From NCBI RefSeq assembly GCF_001426085.1, contig NZ_LMRR01000002.1, forward strand, positions 153,038 through 217,037: a DNA stretch of 64,000 nt, written 5' to 3'. A program made the position numbers and the translations under genes. Each line of letters begins with the position of its first letter. The first letter of the stretch is position 1. A model generated the notes under the pieces. The model ran no database searches, was not told the origin of the DNA, and saw only the letters and a program-made list of their open reading frames with translations. This document shows, in pieces, positions 10,216-19,956 of this stretch. The stretch comes from Rhodococcus sp. Leaf278 (lineage in GTDB: Bacteria; Actinomycetota; Actinomycetes; Mycobacteriales; Mycobacteriaceae).

Positions 10216-11904
10216 ATGGCACGTACGGGCTCGATCGGGCGAACCGCGATACCTTTCGCCGCGCCTACGCTCCGACGCGTGATCACGGCCGAGATCGCAG
10301 CTGCGGCAACGGGTCTTGCGCTACTCGCGGCACAGGTGCGGCCTGTGTGGGCACTGGTCGCCGCCGTGGCAGTGGCACTCGTTCCGTTCGTGACCATTCG
10401 TCGCAGACCGATCGTCGACTGGTTCCGGGTCCTCTGGCGGTTCCTCGCGAATCGCTTTCCCGAGGTAGGTGTGAACACCGATCACCACGACACGACGGGA
10501 CGGGCCGTCGGTGTCCACTGGCAGCGCAACACGGTCACCTGCATCATCGAAATCCTCCCGCCCGAGCACACGACGACGGTTCTGGGCAGGGCGAGCGCGG
10601 ACACGCAGTACACCCTCCCCATCGAGACCCTGGCGTCGTGTCTTCGGCAACATGACATCACCGTCTCGTCGATCGACATCACCGCACTCGGGTTTCGCAG
10701 CTCACCCGGTTCTGCTGCCACGGAGGTGTACGAGGAACTCATCGGTCCGCTGCCGGCTGTGGCGATACGGACGGTCTGGGTGGCAGTCACTCTCGATGTG
10801 CGGGCCAATGCTCGGGCTATCGAGGTGAGAGGCGGAAGCCGCGCCGGGGCAGCGCGCACCGCCGTCGTGGCGACCACACGCGTCGTGCGCGCTCTCCAGG
10901 CCGATGGACTGTCCTCGCGTCTGCTCACGACTGCACAACTTCGATCGGCGGTGGTGCACCTCTGTCGGGGGGTGAGTACCGACGATCTGACACAGACCTG
11001 GTCGACGGCACCCTTGCCGGGTGTGTCCAGCGTCGGTTTCGGAATGGATTGCAGCGCAATCACTGCCGAGGACATTGCCACCCTGTGGTCGACTCCATCA
11101 TTGGGGACGACGATGACCTTCCATCTGCAGCCGACCCGCGACAGCGGAAAGCTCCGCATCCGTGGATCGTGCCGATTCGCCGCCCGCTCCCGGGTCGCGA
11201 AACCTTCTGTCCGCGGATTGACCTCGATGAGCGGAAGTCAACGAGACGGCATCTTCGCTCAACTACCTCTGGCCGTTCCCGGACTGAAGTCCCTGTCCCC
11301 CAGCGGAACTCTCGAGGTATCGAGGCTCGACGATCTCGACCTTCCGGTGAGCGGTTGCGGACAACTCCTGGGTTCCGATGCAGCCGGTCACGGTATCGCA
11401 GTGCGGTTGTTCGGGCCAGGTCTGGCCCGGGTCAGGATCGCCGGGGAACTCTACCTCGCTCAGCAACTGCTGTTCCGGGCCATCGCGACGGGAGCAAGGG
11501 TGCTCGTGCGGAGCGACCGGCCGCATGCCTGGCGTTCGCTCGTCGACGCGGTAGGTGCCCCCGACCGCCTGTCTGTCGACGGCCACACAGTCCGATCTCG
11601 GACGAATTACGACGTGATTCTGAACGACTTCGGCGATGGATCCGAACCGACTGATCAGCAACCACTGTCGGGAGTGACTGTGATGTCGTTGACCGAGCAT
11701 GTGCCGCACCACGGCAGCATCGAATCGGCGCACGGGCGACCACGGCCGACGTGGAACGTGTCGATAATTCAACCGCACGCCTCCGGCGACCGAATCCGGG
11801 TGATCTCGGGGCCACTCGACGTCGAGCTGACGCTGGTGACGATCCCCCAGGAAACGGCGTTCATAGGGCGGCCACGAAGTCTGCGCTCAGCCGTGCGCGC
11901 CTGA
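10216..11904 (+). CDS. eccE: Type VII secretion protein EccE
   Basis: Peripheral membrane subunit of the ESX complex. The ATG at 10216 follows GGGGGAGGG at 10201. The 562-residue protein starts with a short basic tail and two membrane helices (about residues 18-65: EIAAAATGLALLAAQVRP, then WALVAAVAVALVPFV), followed by a soluble domain; this layout and its place beside eccB identify EccE. M. tuberculosis ESX-4 lacks EccE, whereas several ESX-4 loci outside that species have it, so this is the fuller form of the system. The C-terminal half is poorly conserved, so the family call relies on topology and context. Confidence 0.8.
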   Translation: MARTGSIGRTAIPFAAPTLRRVITAEIAAAATGLALLAAQVRPVWALVAAVAVALVPFVTIRRRPIVDWFRVLWRFLANRFPEVGVNTDHHDTTGRAVGVHWQRNTVTCIIEILPPEHTTTVLGRASADTQYTLPIETLASCLRQHDITVSSIDITALGFRSSPGSAATEVYEELIGPLPAVAIRTVWVAVTLDVRANARAIEVRGGSRAGAARTAVVATTRVVRALQADGLSSRLLTTAQLRSAVVHLCRGVSTDDLTQTWSTAPLPGVSSVGFGMDCSAITAEDIATLWSTPSLGTTMTFHLQPTRDSGKLRIRGSCRFAARSRVAKPSVRGLTSMSGSQRDGIFAQLPLAVPGLKSLSPSGTLEVSRLDDLDLPVSGCGQLLGSDAAGHGIAVRLFGPGLARVRIAGELYLAQQLLFRAIATGARVLVRSDRPHAWRSLVDAVGAPDRLSVDGHTVRSRTNYDVILNDFGDGSEPTDQQPLSGVTVMSLTEHVPHHGSIESAHGRPRPTWNVSIIQPHASGDRIRVISGPLDVELTLVTIPQETAFIGRPRSLRSAVRA

Positions 11905-11911
11905 CGGGTAC

Positions 11912-12469
11912 TCAGCCTGGATAGTCGCTTCGCTCCCGTGCGCCGGCCACTGCGCCGGCCCACCACTCGACTTGATCGAGCAGTCGCCCCAGGGCGTCGA
12001 CGGCGGCGGCATCGTCGACACCACCCTTGTCGTCGAACCGCTTACGTACCCGGTGCAGCGAGACGGCATCTCGGACGGACACCATGTGCAATTCGGCAGT
12101 GATCTGCCGTAGTTGCTCGGTAGCTCTGATGCCGCCGCCGAGGCCTCCGTACGACACGAATCCGACAGGCTTGGCACGCCACTCGTACTTCACTGTGTCG
12201 AGCGCCGTCTTCAACGAGCCGGGAACGCCGTGGTTGTACTCGGGCGTGACGAACACGAAGGCGTCGCATGCCCCGATCGTTGCGGTGAATCGCTCAGTGT
12301 CCTCGTTCGGGACCAGGCTGCTGGGCAACTCGAAGTCGGCCAGGTCCACGTCGACAACCTCGATGGTCGCGCGTTCGGCGGCAACGCTGCGGACCCAGCC
12401 CGCGACCGTGGGGCCTATGCGCTCGGCGCGAACACTACCGACGACGATAGCTAGTTGTATCGGCTGCAT
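11912..12469 (-). CDS. NADPH-dependent FMN reductase family protein
   Basis: A flavodoxin-fold oxidoreductase of 185 residues. The N-terminus QLAIVVGSVRAERIGPTVA carries the FMN-phosphate loop (GSVR..R), and FVTPEYNHGVPGSLKTALD (near residues 75-92) is the second flavin-contact motif of this family. Such enzymes reduce FMN, quinones or azo dyes; the physiological substrate cannot be read from sequence. It converges with eccE (7 bases apart) and lies upstream of truA on the same strand with a 30-base gap, so it could read into truA only from the promoter side. Confidence 0.9.
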   Translation of the reverse strand: MQPIQLAIVVGSVRAERIGPTVAGWVRSVAAERATIEVVDVDLADFELPSSLVPNEDTERFTATIGACDAFVFVTPEYNHGVPGSLKTALDTVKYEWRAKPVGFVSYGGLGGGIRATEQLRQITAELHMVSVRDAVSLHRVRKRFDDKGGVDDAAAVDALGRLLDQVEWWAGAVAGARERSDYPG

Positions 12470-12499
12470 TGTTCCGACATTAGCCCCGGCGACGGTTCG

Positions 12500-13318
12500 T
12501 CAGCCCTCTCCCCCACAGCATTCCTCGGCCGAGACCGCAGTTCTCATCTCTCGGGTGGCGGCGTTTCGTGCGGCGAGCTCGTCGGGCGGCGGATAATCGA
12601 CGCGGACCAGCGAGAGTCCGTGTGCCGGAGCCACTGTCACCTCACTGGAGCGATCACGCCGGGTCAACAGAGACCGCGCCCAATCCGGTGTTCGACGTCC
12701 TTCCCCCACCGCCTGCATTGCTCCGACGAGGCTGCGCACCATCGACCAGCAGAATGCGTCGGCGCTGACGTACGCGGTGAGGCGGTCACCATCGCGTTCC
12801 CAGTCGAACCGCTGCAGTTCTCGCACCGTGGTCGCACCGTCTCGCCGCTTGCAGAACGCTGCGAAGTCGTGCAGTCCGATCAGCGCATGCGACGCCTCGC
12901 GTACGGCGTCCAAGTCCACGGGCCGCGGCCAGGACACGACGCCGGCCACGTCGAGAGGGTCGACCCCGTACAGAGCGGTACTGAATCGGTACTCGTAGTG
13001 TCGGCGATACGCCGAGAAACGCGCATCGAAATCGAGGGGGACGGTACTGATGTCTCGCACCCGGACATCGGTGGGCAGAAACCGGGCCATGCGCCGGACC
13101 AACCGGGTGTGGTCATCCGGAACGTCGACGGCATCGAAGTGTGCAACTTGACCGCTCGCGTGGACTCCTGCGTCGGTTCGTCCGGCGACGGTCAGCTCGA
13201 TCGGTTGGCGAAGCACGGTCGAGAAAGCTTGTTCGAGCACACCGCAGACCGTACGAATACCCGGTTGACGCGCCCATCCGGAGAAGTTCGTGCCGTCGTA
13301 AGAGATGTCGAGTCTCAC
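12500..13318 (-). CDS. truA: tRNA pseudouridine(38-40) synthase TruA
   Basis: Isomerises uridines 38-40 in the tRNA anticodon arm. The catalytic loop [16 protein letters not shown] is intact with its Asp, and the N-terminus [19 protein letters not shown] is diagnostic. The GTG at 13318 was chosen because the conserved fold begins immediately after it; the open frame extends far upstream into rplQ without homology. The product is 272 residues, normal for the family. It lies directly downstream of the rplQ terminator, the same order as in Mycobacterium. Confidence 0.93.
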   Translation of the reverse strand: MRLDISYDGTNFSGWARQPGIRTVCGVLEQAFSTVLRQPIELTVAGRTDAGVHASGQVAHFDAVDVPDDHTRLVRRMARFLPTDVRVRDISTVPLDFDARFSAYRRHYEYRFSTALYGVDPLDVAGVVSWPRPVDLDAVREASHALIGLHDFAAFCKRRDGATTVRELQRFDWERDGDRLTAYVSADAFCWSMVRSLVGAMQAVGEGRRTPDWARSLLTRRDRSSEVTVAPAHGLSLVRVDYPPPDELAARNAATREMRTAVSAEECCGGEG

Positions 13319-13351
13319 ACGGACTACCGAAGTGGACCCTGGCGACAGACG

Positions 13352-13387
13352 GACGAGCCCGCCACCACTACGGGTGACGGGCTCGTC
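13352..13387 (-). terminator. Hairpin between rplQ and truA
   Basis: A perfect 10-base inverted repeat (GACGAGCCCG at 13352-13361 and CGGGCTCGTC at 13378-13387) with a 16-base loop lies 31 bases after the rplQ stop and before truA. There is no U-run, common for actinobacterial terminators. It probably ends the infA-rplQ transcript. Confidence 0.6.
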
Positions 13388-13418
13388 TGTGGAACGTTGT
13401 TCCTCGGGCACCTGAATA

Positions 13419-14168
13419 TCAGGCGTCGTCGGACTTCTGCTGCGACTTCGGCAGCGAGTAGCCCGCTGCTTCGGCGTCAGCCTCGGTGGCGAACCAGATC
13501 TCGGGAACAGTCGACTCGTAGAAGCGACTTCCGGGAACGTGGTACAGCATCGAGTCGGCGTTGCCCTTGATCGGGAACCCCTCGGGCTGGCTGCCGTCTT
13601 CGAGTACAGCATGACTTCCGGCAGCATCATCGGCGTTGGACGCGTGGGCGTCGTTGTCCTCGATGCCGTCGATGACTGCGTCGGCGTTCGCAACCTCGGC
13701 GTCGGTCGCGTCGGCTTCGACGGCCTCGACGACGTTGTCCGTGGACGACTCGGCAGCGGGAGCCTTCGATGCCTTCACGCGACGTGCGCGGTCGGCTTCG
13801 TTGGACACCGTCTGCTCGTCGACGAGCTCGATGATGGCCATCGGCGAGTTGTCACCCTTGCGGGGGACGGTCTTGATGATGCGCGTGTAGCCACCGTCGC
13901 GATCGGCGAAGAAAGGCCCGATCTCGGCGAAGAGCTTGTGCACGACATCTTTGTTGTTGATCGTCTTGAGAACCTCACGACGATGAGCCAGATCACCCTT
14001 TTTGGCGTGGGTGACGAGCTTCTCGGCATGGGGACGAAGGCGCTTGGCCTTCGACTCGGTGGTGGTGATGCGGCCGTGCTCGAAGAGTGACGTCGCCAGG
14101 TTGGCCAGGATGGCCTTCTGGTGCGACGCCGACCCGCCGAGACGGCGGCCCTTGGTGGGCTTGGGCAT
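13419..14168 (-). CDS. rplQ: 50S ribosomal protein L17 with C-terminal extension and sunset-like domain
   Basis: The first 120 residues are a normal L17 ([20 protein letters not shown], then [13 protein letters not shown] and [22 protein letters not shown]). The protein is 249 residues, about twice the bacterial length. Residues about 140-200 form a low-complexity acidic Ala/Asp/Glu linker. The last 50 residues ([20 protein letters not shown], then [16 protein letters not shown]) match my recollection of the small sunset domain found at the C-termini of nucleases and other proteins. The ATG at 14168 is 34 bases below the rpoA stop. The tail is in frame with no stop, so it is a real fusion unless a sequencing error joins two frames. 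Confidence 0.92.
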   Translation of the reverse strand: MPKPTKGRRLGGSASHQKAILANLATSLFEHGRITTTESKAKRLRPHAEKLVTHAKKGDLAHRREVLKTINNKDVVHKLFAEIGPFFADRDGGYTRIIKTVPRKGDNSPMAIIELVDEQTVSNEADRARRVKASKAPAAESSTDNVVEAVEADATDAEVANADAVIDGIEDNDAHASNADDAAGSHAVLEDGSQPEGFPIKGNADSMLYHVPGSRFYESTVPEIWFATEADAEAAGYSLPKSQQKSDDA

Positions 14169-14202
14169 GATGAATCTCCTAGTAAGAGCTCCAGCGAGCT
14201 GA

Positions 14203-15267
14203 TTACAGCTGTTCTGTCTCGGCGTAGTCCTGCTCGGCACCTTCGGTGTCGCTGAAGGAGCCGGCGTCGGTGTCACTCCACGTACCCGTGGTGGCGTCGT
14301 AGCCAGGCACGGTGGTCGGATCGAACGACGCGGGGCTGTCCTTGAGGGAGAGGCCGAGCGAATGCAGCTTGACCTTCACCTCGTCGATGGACTTCTGCCC
14401 GAAGTTACGGATGTCGAGCAGATCGGACTCGGTACGACCAACCAGCTCACCGACGGTGTGAACACCTTCGCGCTTGAGGCAGTTGTAGGAGCGGACGGTG
14501 AGGTCCAGATCCTCGATGGGGAGTCCGAACGAAGCGATGTGATCGGCCTCGGCGGGCGAGGGTCCGATCTCGATGCCTTCTGCTTCGACGTTCAGCTCAC
14601 GGGCGAGGCCGAAGAGCTCAACCAGGGTCTTGCCCGCCGAAGCGAGCGCGTCCCGCGCGGTGATGGAATTCTTGGTTTCCACGTCGAGAACGAGCCGATC
14701 GAAGTCGGTGCGCTGTTCGACGCGGGTGGCTTCCACCTTGTAGGTGACCTTGAGCACGGGTGAGTAGATCGAGTCGACCGGAATGCGGCCGATCTCGGCA
14801 CCCGATGCCTTGTTCTGAACGGCGGGGACGTAGCCGCGACCGCGCTCGACGACGAGTTCGATCTCCAACTTGCCCTTGTCGTTCAGGGTCGCAATGTGCA
14901 GATCAGGGTTGTTCACCGTCACGCCGGCCGGGGGAACGATGTCGCCTGCGGTGACAGCGCCGGGGCCCTGCTTGCGGACGTACATGGTGACCGGTTCGTC
15001 TTCTTCGGAGCTCACGACGAGGCCCTTGAGGTTCAGAATGATGTCGGTGACATCTTCCTTCACACCGGGGACCGTGGTGAATTCGTGGAGAACGCCGTCG
15101 ATACGGATGCTGGTGACAGCAGCGCCGGGGATCGACGAGAGCAGGGTGCGGCGGAGCGAGTTGCCGAGTGTGTAACCGAAGCCGGGCTCGAGCGGCTCGA
15201 TGACGAATTTCGAGCGGTTGTCGGCGATGACCTCTTCGGTCAGCGTCGGGCGCTGTGAAATGAGCAT
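14203..15267 (-). CDS. rpoA: RNA polymerase alpha subunit
   Basis: Scaffold for RNA polymerase assembly and promoter UP-element binding. The 354-residue protein has the N-terminal dimerisation domain ([20 protein letters not shown] near residue 22), a flexible linker, and the C-terminal domain with [20 protein letters not shown] and the helix-hairpin-helix [19 protein letters not shown]. The acidic tail after residue 315 is usual in actinobacteria. It is the penultimate gene of the alpha operon. Confidence 0.98.
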   Translation of the reverse strand: MLISQRPTLTEEVIADNRSKFVIEPLEPGFGYTLGNSLRRTLLSSIPGAAVTSIRIDGVLHEFTTVPGVKEDVTDIILNLKGLVVSSEEDEPVTMYVRKQGPGAVTAGDIVPPAGVTVNNPDLHIATLNDKGKLEIELVVERGRGYVPAVQNKASGAEIGRIPVDSIYSPVLKVTYKVEATRVEQRTDFDRLVLDVETKNSITARDALASAGKTLVELFGLARELNVEAEGIEIGPSPAEADHIASFGLPIEDLDLTVRSYNCLKREGVHTVGELVGRTESDLLDIRNFGQKSIDEVKVKLHSLGLSLKDSPASFDPTTVPGYDATTGTWSDTDAGSFSDTEGAEQDYAETEQL

Positions 15268-15366
15268 TGTGTGTTCCTCCTGTACGGGCGTCCGCTATTT
15301 GACGCCCACGTGTGGAGGCGAAGACGCATGTGAGCCTCGCGAGGAGACTCACATGCGTGCTGCGCC

Positions 15367-15972
15367 TTACTTCGAGTAGTACTCGACGATGAGCTGCTCC
15401 TGGAGCGGCACGTCGATCTGTGCGCGCTCCGGCACCCGGTGAACCAGGATGCGAAGACGGTTGGGAACGACCTGCAGCCACGGTGCGACGGGACGGTCGC
15501 CGTAGCTCTCACGGGCGATCTGGATCGGCAGTGTCTGTGCGGACTTCTCGCGGACATCGATGATGTCGTACTGCGAGACGCGGTAGCTGGGGATGTCCAC
15601 TCGCTTGTTGTTCACGAGGAAGTGGCCGTGGGTGACCAGCTGGCGTGCCTGACGACGCGTGCGTGCGAGTCCCGCACGGTAGACGACGTTGTCGAGACGA
15701 GTCTCGAGGATGGTCAGCAGGTTCTCACCGGTCTTGCCGGCGGCCCTGTTGGCTTCCTTGTAGTACAGGCGGAACTGCTTCTCCATGACGCCGTAGGTGA
15801 AGCGAGCCTTCTGCTTCTCCTGCAGCTGCAGGAGGTACTCGCTCTCCTTGATCCGCGCGCGGCCGTGCTGGCCGGGCGGGTACGGACGACGCTCGAACGC
15901 TTGGTCGCCTCCGACGAGGTCGACGCGCAGACGACGCGACTTGCGGGTGATAGGACCGGTATAACGTGCCAT
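15367..15972 (-). CDS. rpsD: 30S ribosomal protein S4
   Basis: Primary 16S rRNA binder and 30S assembly initiator, 201 residues. It is the zinc-free form: the N-terminus MARYTGPITRKSRRLRVDLV lacks the four Cys of zinc-type S4. The S4 RNA-binding domain is visible at RLDNVVYRAGLARTRRQARQ. A gap of 99 bases to rpoA holds no gene; the S4 leader site known in other bacteria could not be recognised by eye. Confidence 0.98.
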   Translation of the reverse strand: MARYTGPITRKSRRLRVDLVGGDQAFERRPYPPGQHGRARIKESEYLLQLQEKQKARFTYGVMEKQFRLYYKEANRAAGKTGENLLTILETRLDNVVYRAGLARTRRQARQLVTHGHFLVNNKRVDIPSYRVSQYDIIDVREKSAQTLPIQIARESYGDRPVAPWLQVVPNRLRILVHRVPERAQIDVPLQEQLIVEYYSK

Positions 15973-15993
15973 TTTCTAAACCTTTCCTTCCCG

Positions 15994-16407
15994 CTAGACC
16001 CGACGCCGCTTGGGCGGACGGCAGCCGTTGTGCGGCTGAGGGGTGACATCGGAGATGGTGCCGACTTCGAGGCCAGCGGCCTGAAGCGAGCGGATAGCGG
16101 TCTCACGGCCGGAGCCGGGACCCTTGACGAACACGTCGACCTTCTTGACGCCGTGCTCCTGTGCCTTGCGCGCAGCGTTCTCGGCTGCGAGCTGTGCGGC
16201 GAACGGAGTCGACTTGCGCGAGCCCTTGAAGCCCACGTGTCCCGAGGAAGCCCATGAGATGACGTTTCCGGCGGGGTCGGTGATCGACACGATCGTGTTG
16301 TTGAACGTGCTCTTGATGTGCGCAGATCCGTGCGGGACGTTCTTCTTGTCCCTGCGACGCGTCTTCTGCGCCTTCTTCGGACCGGTACCGCGTGCTTTGG
16401 GGGGCAT
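15994..16407 (-). CDS. rpsK: 30S ribosomal protein S11
   Basis: Platform protein of the 30S subunit, 137 residues. Motifs: [40 protein letters not shown] and the C-terminal [18 protein letters not shown]. Its first base is the last base of the rpsM stop codon, so the pair is translationally coupled. Confidence 0.98.
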   Translation of the reverse strand: MPPKARGTGPKKAQKTRRRDKKNVPHGSAHIKSTFNNTIVSITDPAGNVISWASSGHVGFKGSRKSTPFAAQLAAENAARKAQEHGVKKVDVFVKGPGSGRETAIRSLQAAGLEVGTISDVTPQPHNGCRPPKRRRV

Positions 16408-16781
16408 TACTTCGCCTTCTTCTTGCCGGCAATGGTGCGCTTGGGTCCCTTACGGGTACGCGCATTGGTCTTGGTGCGCTGTCCACGGACGGGCAGACCA
16501 CGACGGTGGCGAAGACCCTGGTAGCAGCCGATTTCGATCTTGCGTCGGATGTCGGCCTGAACCTCGCGGCGCAGGTCGCCCTCGACCTTGAGGGACTCGT
16601 TGATGTAATCGCTGAGCTTGCGCAGATCGTCGTCGCCGAGATCCTTGCTGCGCAGGTCGGCGCTGACGCCGGTTGCTGCGAGAATTTCCTTGGAGCGGGT
16701 ACGGCCGACGCCGTAGATGTAAGTCAGTGCGATCTCCATGCGCTTTTCGCGCGGCAGATCCACACCTGCGAGACGTGCCAT
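16407..16781 (-). CDS. rpsM: 30S ribosomal protein S13
   Basis: Head protein of the 30S subunit contacting 23S rRNA and P-site tRNA; 124 residues. It begins [20 protein letters not shown], has the helix-hairpin-helix region [18 protein letters not shown] and ends in a basic tail after [20 protein letters not shown]. About 200 bases separate it from rpmJ, with no gene in that space. Confidence 0.98.
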   Translation of the reverse strand: MARLAGVDLPREKRMEIALTYIYGVGRTRSKEILAATGVSADLRSKDLGDDDLRKLSDYINESLKVEGDLRREVQADIRRKIEIGCYQGLRHRRGLPVRGQRTKTNARTRKGPKRTIAGKKKAK

Positions 16782-16985
16782 GTGGCATTTCCTTTTCTTG
16801 TCCGGAGGTCTGCTCCCAGTCCGTCCCCTGTGTCCTTCTCACCGCTGGGGTGTGAAGCGTCTTTCAACCAACTCAGTGGGGCCCCGGCCTCCGTGCCGGG
16901 GGTATGCCGCAACGCGTGTGTCGCGGTTGGTGCTGGGAGGTCATCTTCTAGCTGTTGCCAAGCCGATGTGCGAAAAGCTCGGTGG

Positions 16986-17099
16986 TTATCCCTGACGCTG
17001 CTTGTGACGCAGGTTGTCGCAGATCACCATGACGCGTCCGTTACGACGAATCACCTTGCACTTCTCGCAGATCTTCTTGACGCTCGGCTGAACCTTCAC
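16986..17099 (-). CDS. rpmJ: 50S ribosomal protein L36 (zinc-binding form)
   Basis: A 37-residue protein starting at a [22 protein letters not shown], then N-G-R-V-M-V-I-C-D and N-L-R-H-K-Q-R-Q-G. The zinc ligands Cys11, Cys14, Cys27 and His33 (numbering by eye) are all present, so this is the zinc-dependent C+ paralogue. It lies between infA and rpsM, its standard place. Confidence 0.96.
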   Translation of the reverse strand: MKVQPSVKKICEKCKVIRRNGRVMVICDNLRHKQRQG

Positions 17100-17188
17100 G
17101 TCGTTGATCTCCTGTGTGTAGCTCGAATCCGCTGCAGGCAGCGGTTCCAAGCATGGTTCCCCCCGACCGGACGTGGCCGGGGAAGCTC

Positions 17189-17410
17189 TTACTTGTAGCG
17201 GTAAACGATGCGTCCACGCGTGAGGTCGTAGGGCGAAAGCTCTACCACGACGCGATCCTCGGGAAGGATGCGAATGTAGTGCTGACGCATCTTTCCGCTG
17301 ATGTGAGCGAGCACCTTGTGGCCGTTTTCGAGCTCAATGCGGAACATCGCATTGGGCAGTGGTTCGACGACTCGGCCCTCTACCTCGATAGCACCGTCTT
17401 TCTTGGCCAT
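17189..17410 (-). CDS. infA: Translation initiation factor IF-1
   Basis: Binds the 30S A site during initiation. The 73-residue S1/OB-fold protein begins [20 protein letters not shown] and ends [15 protein letters not shown], the invariant family form. The ATG at 17410 has GCGGAGGAT immediately upstream. It is the first gene of the alpha operon transcript. Confidence 0.98.
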   Translation of the reverse strand: MAKKDGAIEVEGRVVEPLPNAMFRIELENGHKVLAHISGKMRQHYIRILPEDRVVVELSPYDLTRGRIVYRYK

Positions 17411-17571
17411 ATCCTCCGCGATCCTGGCTCTCACACCTGGTTGATTGCATCTGTTTCCGTTACCGTGATGCGCACTGACCGACCCGATCACTCGAGCCTG
17501 CGTGTCGCCGGAACCGCTCGCAGCCCATGCGGGCATACGAACATCCGGTACGCAGGGCGCACCGTCGATCT

Positions 17572-17600
17572 ATGTTACCGGCAAACACACATCTGGCCAA
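17572..17600 (-). promoter_or_regulatory. Predicted sigma-70 promoter of the infA-rplQ operon
   Basis: On the minus strand TTGGCC (-35, 17595-17600) and TAACAT (-10, 17572-17577) are separated by 17 bases. This places the transcript start near 17565, about 155 bases before infA. Confidence 0.55.
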
Positions 17601-17655
17601 ATGCGCGCGAAGCGGGCACGAAACACCTCGGCTGGCCGCGCGCGACCAAAGAAGC

Positions 17656-17661
17656 TAACGT
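17656..17661 (+). promoter_or_regulatory. Predicted -10 element of the glycosyltransferase gene
   Basis: TAACGT fits the actinobacterial TANNNT -10 consensus and places transcription start near 17668, just before the GTG at 17679. No good -35 was found. It supports choosing that GTG over the more upstream ATG at 17601. Confidence 0.35.
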
Positions 17662-17678
17662 TTCGTCCGCCCATCATC

Positions 17679-18602
17679 GTGCAGCGTCCGAGCCCGCAAG
17701 GTGCCCTCTTGAGTTCCAACCCGTCCGGAGGCGGCCTCTCCGTCTCCGTGATCATTCCCGTACACAACGCCAAGGCCCTACTCGACGAGCAATTGAGCGC
17801 GCTCGCGCATCAGGACTACGACGGCCCATTCGAAGTCATCGTCAGCGACAACGGCTCGACCGACGGCGTGCGTCAGTTCGTGAAGAACCACGACCTACGA
17901 ACCCGACTGAACCTGAAGTACGTCGATGCGTCCGGTACCGCAGGCGCATCGTTCGCGCGCAACCGTGGGGCGGAGGCAGCAGACGGCCCACTTCTGGCTT
18001 TCTGCGACGCCGACGACGTCGTGCACCCGACGTGGCTGCGACGCATCACTACCGAGCTCGACTGCTACGACCTCGTGGGAACCGGTCTGAGCACCGCGGC
18101 ACTGAACTCGGAATCCACGCGAGCCGCCGTTCCGTTCGCCCCACCTTCGAATCAGGGCAAGTCACCATTCCGACCGTTCGTCATCGGTGCGAGCATGGCG
18201 TGCCGCGCGTCGACCTACCGAGATCTCGGAGGGATGCTCGAATTCGTCCATGCCAGCGAGGACATGGAATTCTCCTGGCGCGCGCAGCAATCGGGTGCCC
18301 GCCTGCACTTCATAGCCGAGCCGCTGGTCGAATACCGTTTGCGCACGGGCTACCGAGACAATTGGGCACAAGCGGGGGCACTCGGCTACGGGTCGGCCCA
18401 TGTCCGTGGAATGTACCGTGCCAGCGGATGCCCGCCGTTCCGAGTCCGTACAACAATCGTCGCGCTACTCGCGCTTGCACTGCGAAACCCGCTGCTGCCG
18501 ACCACACTGACCCGGATGCCGACGCGCCTCTGGCTACGTTTGACGGCTGCCCACCTCGGACTCATCCGAGGGGGCCGTCGTTACGGATCGTTGGCCTGGT
18601 AA
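17679..18602 (+). CDS. Glycosyltransferase family 2 protein
   Basis: GT-A fold transferase using a nucleotide sugar; acceptor unknown. The body begins LSVSVIIPVHNAKALLDEQL, with the donor-site strand FEVIVSDNGSTDGVRQFV, ASFARNRGAEAADGPLLAFC and the DADD metal-binding motif, then the acceptor-side SEDMEFSWRAQQSGARL. The start is uncertain: GTG 17679 (307 residues), TTG 17709 and ATG 17601 are in frame. No membrane helix is obvious apart from a weak C-terminal hydrophobic patch. It is a paralogue of the genes at 38218 and 50265 and lies convergent with map, two bases away. Confidence 0.85.
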   Translation: MQRPSPQGALLSSNPSGGGLSVSVIIPVHNAKALLDEQLSALAHQDYDGPFEVIVSDNGSTDGVRQFVKNHDLRTRLNLKYVDASGTAGASFARNRGAEAADGPLLAFCDADDVVHPTWLRRITTELDCYDLVGTGLSTAALNSESTRAAVPFAPPSNQGKSPFRPFVIGASMACRASTYRDLGGMLEFVHASEDMEFSWRAQQSGARLHFIAEPLVEYRLRTGYRDNWAQAGALGYGSAHVRGMYRASGCPPFRVRTTIVALLALALRNPLLPTTLTRMPTRLWLRLTAAHLGLIRGGRRYGSLAW

Positions 18603-18604
18603 CT

Positions 18605-19402
18605 CTAACTGGGCCGAACCGTCAGGATTCGCGGGCCGTCCTCGGTCACTGCGACCGTATGTTCCCAGTGCGCCGAGCGCGATCCGTCGGTCGTGACGAC
18701 GGTCCATCCATCTTCCAGAATGTCGGTGTCGTAGGTCCCGAGAGTCAGCATCGGCTCGATCGCGAGCGTCGATCCAACGACCAGCTCGGGGCCCTTGCCC
18801 GGAGCACCCTCGTTCGCCAGGAACGGATCCATGTGCATCTCGCGGCCGATTCCGTGACCGCCGTAGCCGTCCACAATGCCGTACTTGCGGCCGTGCGCTT
18901 TCTCCGCCGCGTGTGTTCCGGACTCGATGGCATGCGAGACATCGGTCAGTCGGTTCCCGGGAAGCATTGCTGCGATACCGGCTTCCATCGACAGTCTCGT
19001 CGCCTCACTCAGCATTGCATCGGCCTCGATGATGTCTCCGACGCCGAACGTCCACGCCGAGTCTCCGTGCCACCCGTCGAGCACTGCACCACAATCGATC
19101 GACACCAGATCGCCTGCAGCCAAGACTTCGTCTGCGGACGGAATGCCGTGCACCACACGATCGTTCACCGAGGAGCAGATGCTGCCGGTGAAGCCGTGGT
19201 ACCCCAGAAACGACGGTACTGCCCCGGCGTCTCGAATCACTGCTTCGGCCACTCGATCCAGCTCGAGTGTGGAGACGCCGGGAACCGCCGCATTTCTGAC
19301 GGCAACCAGCGCCGCACCGACGACCGCACCGGCGGCCGCCATTGCGTCGAGCTCACCAGCGCTACGAAACGGGACGACTTTGCGTTTACGGCCGAACGCC
19401 AT
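18605..19402 (-). CDS. map: Methionine aminopeptidase, type I
   Basis: Removes the initiator Met from nascent proteins. The 265-residue pita-bread-fold enzyme shows its metal ligands in [17 protein letters not shown] (two Asp), GHGIGREMH (His), AIEPML (Glu) and [12 protein letters not shown] (Glu). [20 protein letters not shown] is the substrate-side motif. It overlaps adk by one base and follows secY-adk in one operon, as in other actinobacteria. Confidence 0.97.
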   Translation of the reverse strand: MAFGRKRKVVPFRSAGELDAMAAAGAVVGAALVAVRNAAVPGVSTLELDRVAEAVIRDAGAVPSFLGYHGFTGSICSSVNDRVVHGIPSADEVLAAGDLVSIDCGAVLDGWHGDSAWTFGVGDIIEADAMLSEATRLSMEAGIAAMLPGNRLTDVSHAIESGTHAAEKAHGRKYGIVDGYGGHGIGREMHMDPFLANEGAPGKGPELVVGSTLAIEPMLTLGTYDTDILEDGWTVVTTDGSRSAHWEHTVAVTEDGPRILTVRPS

Positions 19403-19956
19403 TACTTGCCGTGGTCCTCGATGGACTTCAGCGCACGTGCGTTGACCTCGTCCACCTCGCCGATTGCATCGACCGTGACGAGCTCGTCGGCGTAGTAGTC
19501 CAGCAGCGGTGCGGTCTCGTCTCGGTACACCTTGAGTCGATTGCGGATGACGTCTTCTTTGTCGTCCTCGCGACCGCGCGCAAGCATCCGCTCGACGACG
19601 ATGTCCTCGTCGACGACGAACGACAGTACGGCGTCGAGCTTCGCGTTCAGATCGGACAGGATCTCCACAAGAGCCTCGGCCTGACCGACCGAGCGTGGGA
19701 ATCCGTCGAGAAGAAAGCCGTTGACGGCATCGGGCTCGGCGAGACGACTACGGACCATGTCGACAGTCAACTCACTCGGAACCAGATCGCCGGCGTCGAG
19801 GTACTTCTTGGCTTCGAGGCCGAGCGGTGTCTTCTCGCCGATGTTCGCGCGGAACAGATCTCCGGTCGAGATGTGCGGCACGCCCAGCTTCTCGGAGAGG
19901 AGAACGGCTTGAGTGCCTTTGCCGGCACCGGGGGGACCGAGCAGAACAAGTCTCAC
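19402..19956 (-). CDS. adk: Adenylate kinase
   Basis: Interconverts ATP + AMP and 2 ADP. The 184-residue protein is the short-lid form usual in actinobacteria, lacking the zinc-type LID. P-loop [15 protein letters not shown]-site GDLFRANIG and [13 protein letters not shown] are intact, as is the catalytic Arg in [18 protein letters not shown]. Its start overlaps the secY stop by four bases (ATGA). Confidence 0.97.
   Translation of the reverse strand: MRLVLLGPPGAGKGTQAVLLSEKLGVPHISTGDLFRANIGEKTPLGLEAKKYLDAGDLVPSELTVDMVRSRLAEPDAVNGFLLDGFPRSVGQAEALVEILSDLNAKLDAVLSFVVDEDIVVERMLARGREDDKEDVIRNRLKVYRDETAPLLDYYADELVTVDAIGEVDEVNARALKSIEDHGK

Noticed and set aside
13539..15258. Long plus-strand open frames over rplQ and rpoA
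   Set aside because: They are antisense to genes with unmistakable ribosomal and polymerase sequence; the frames arise from GC-rich codon bias and show no motif.
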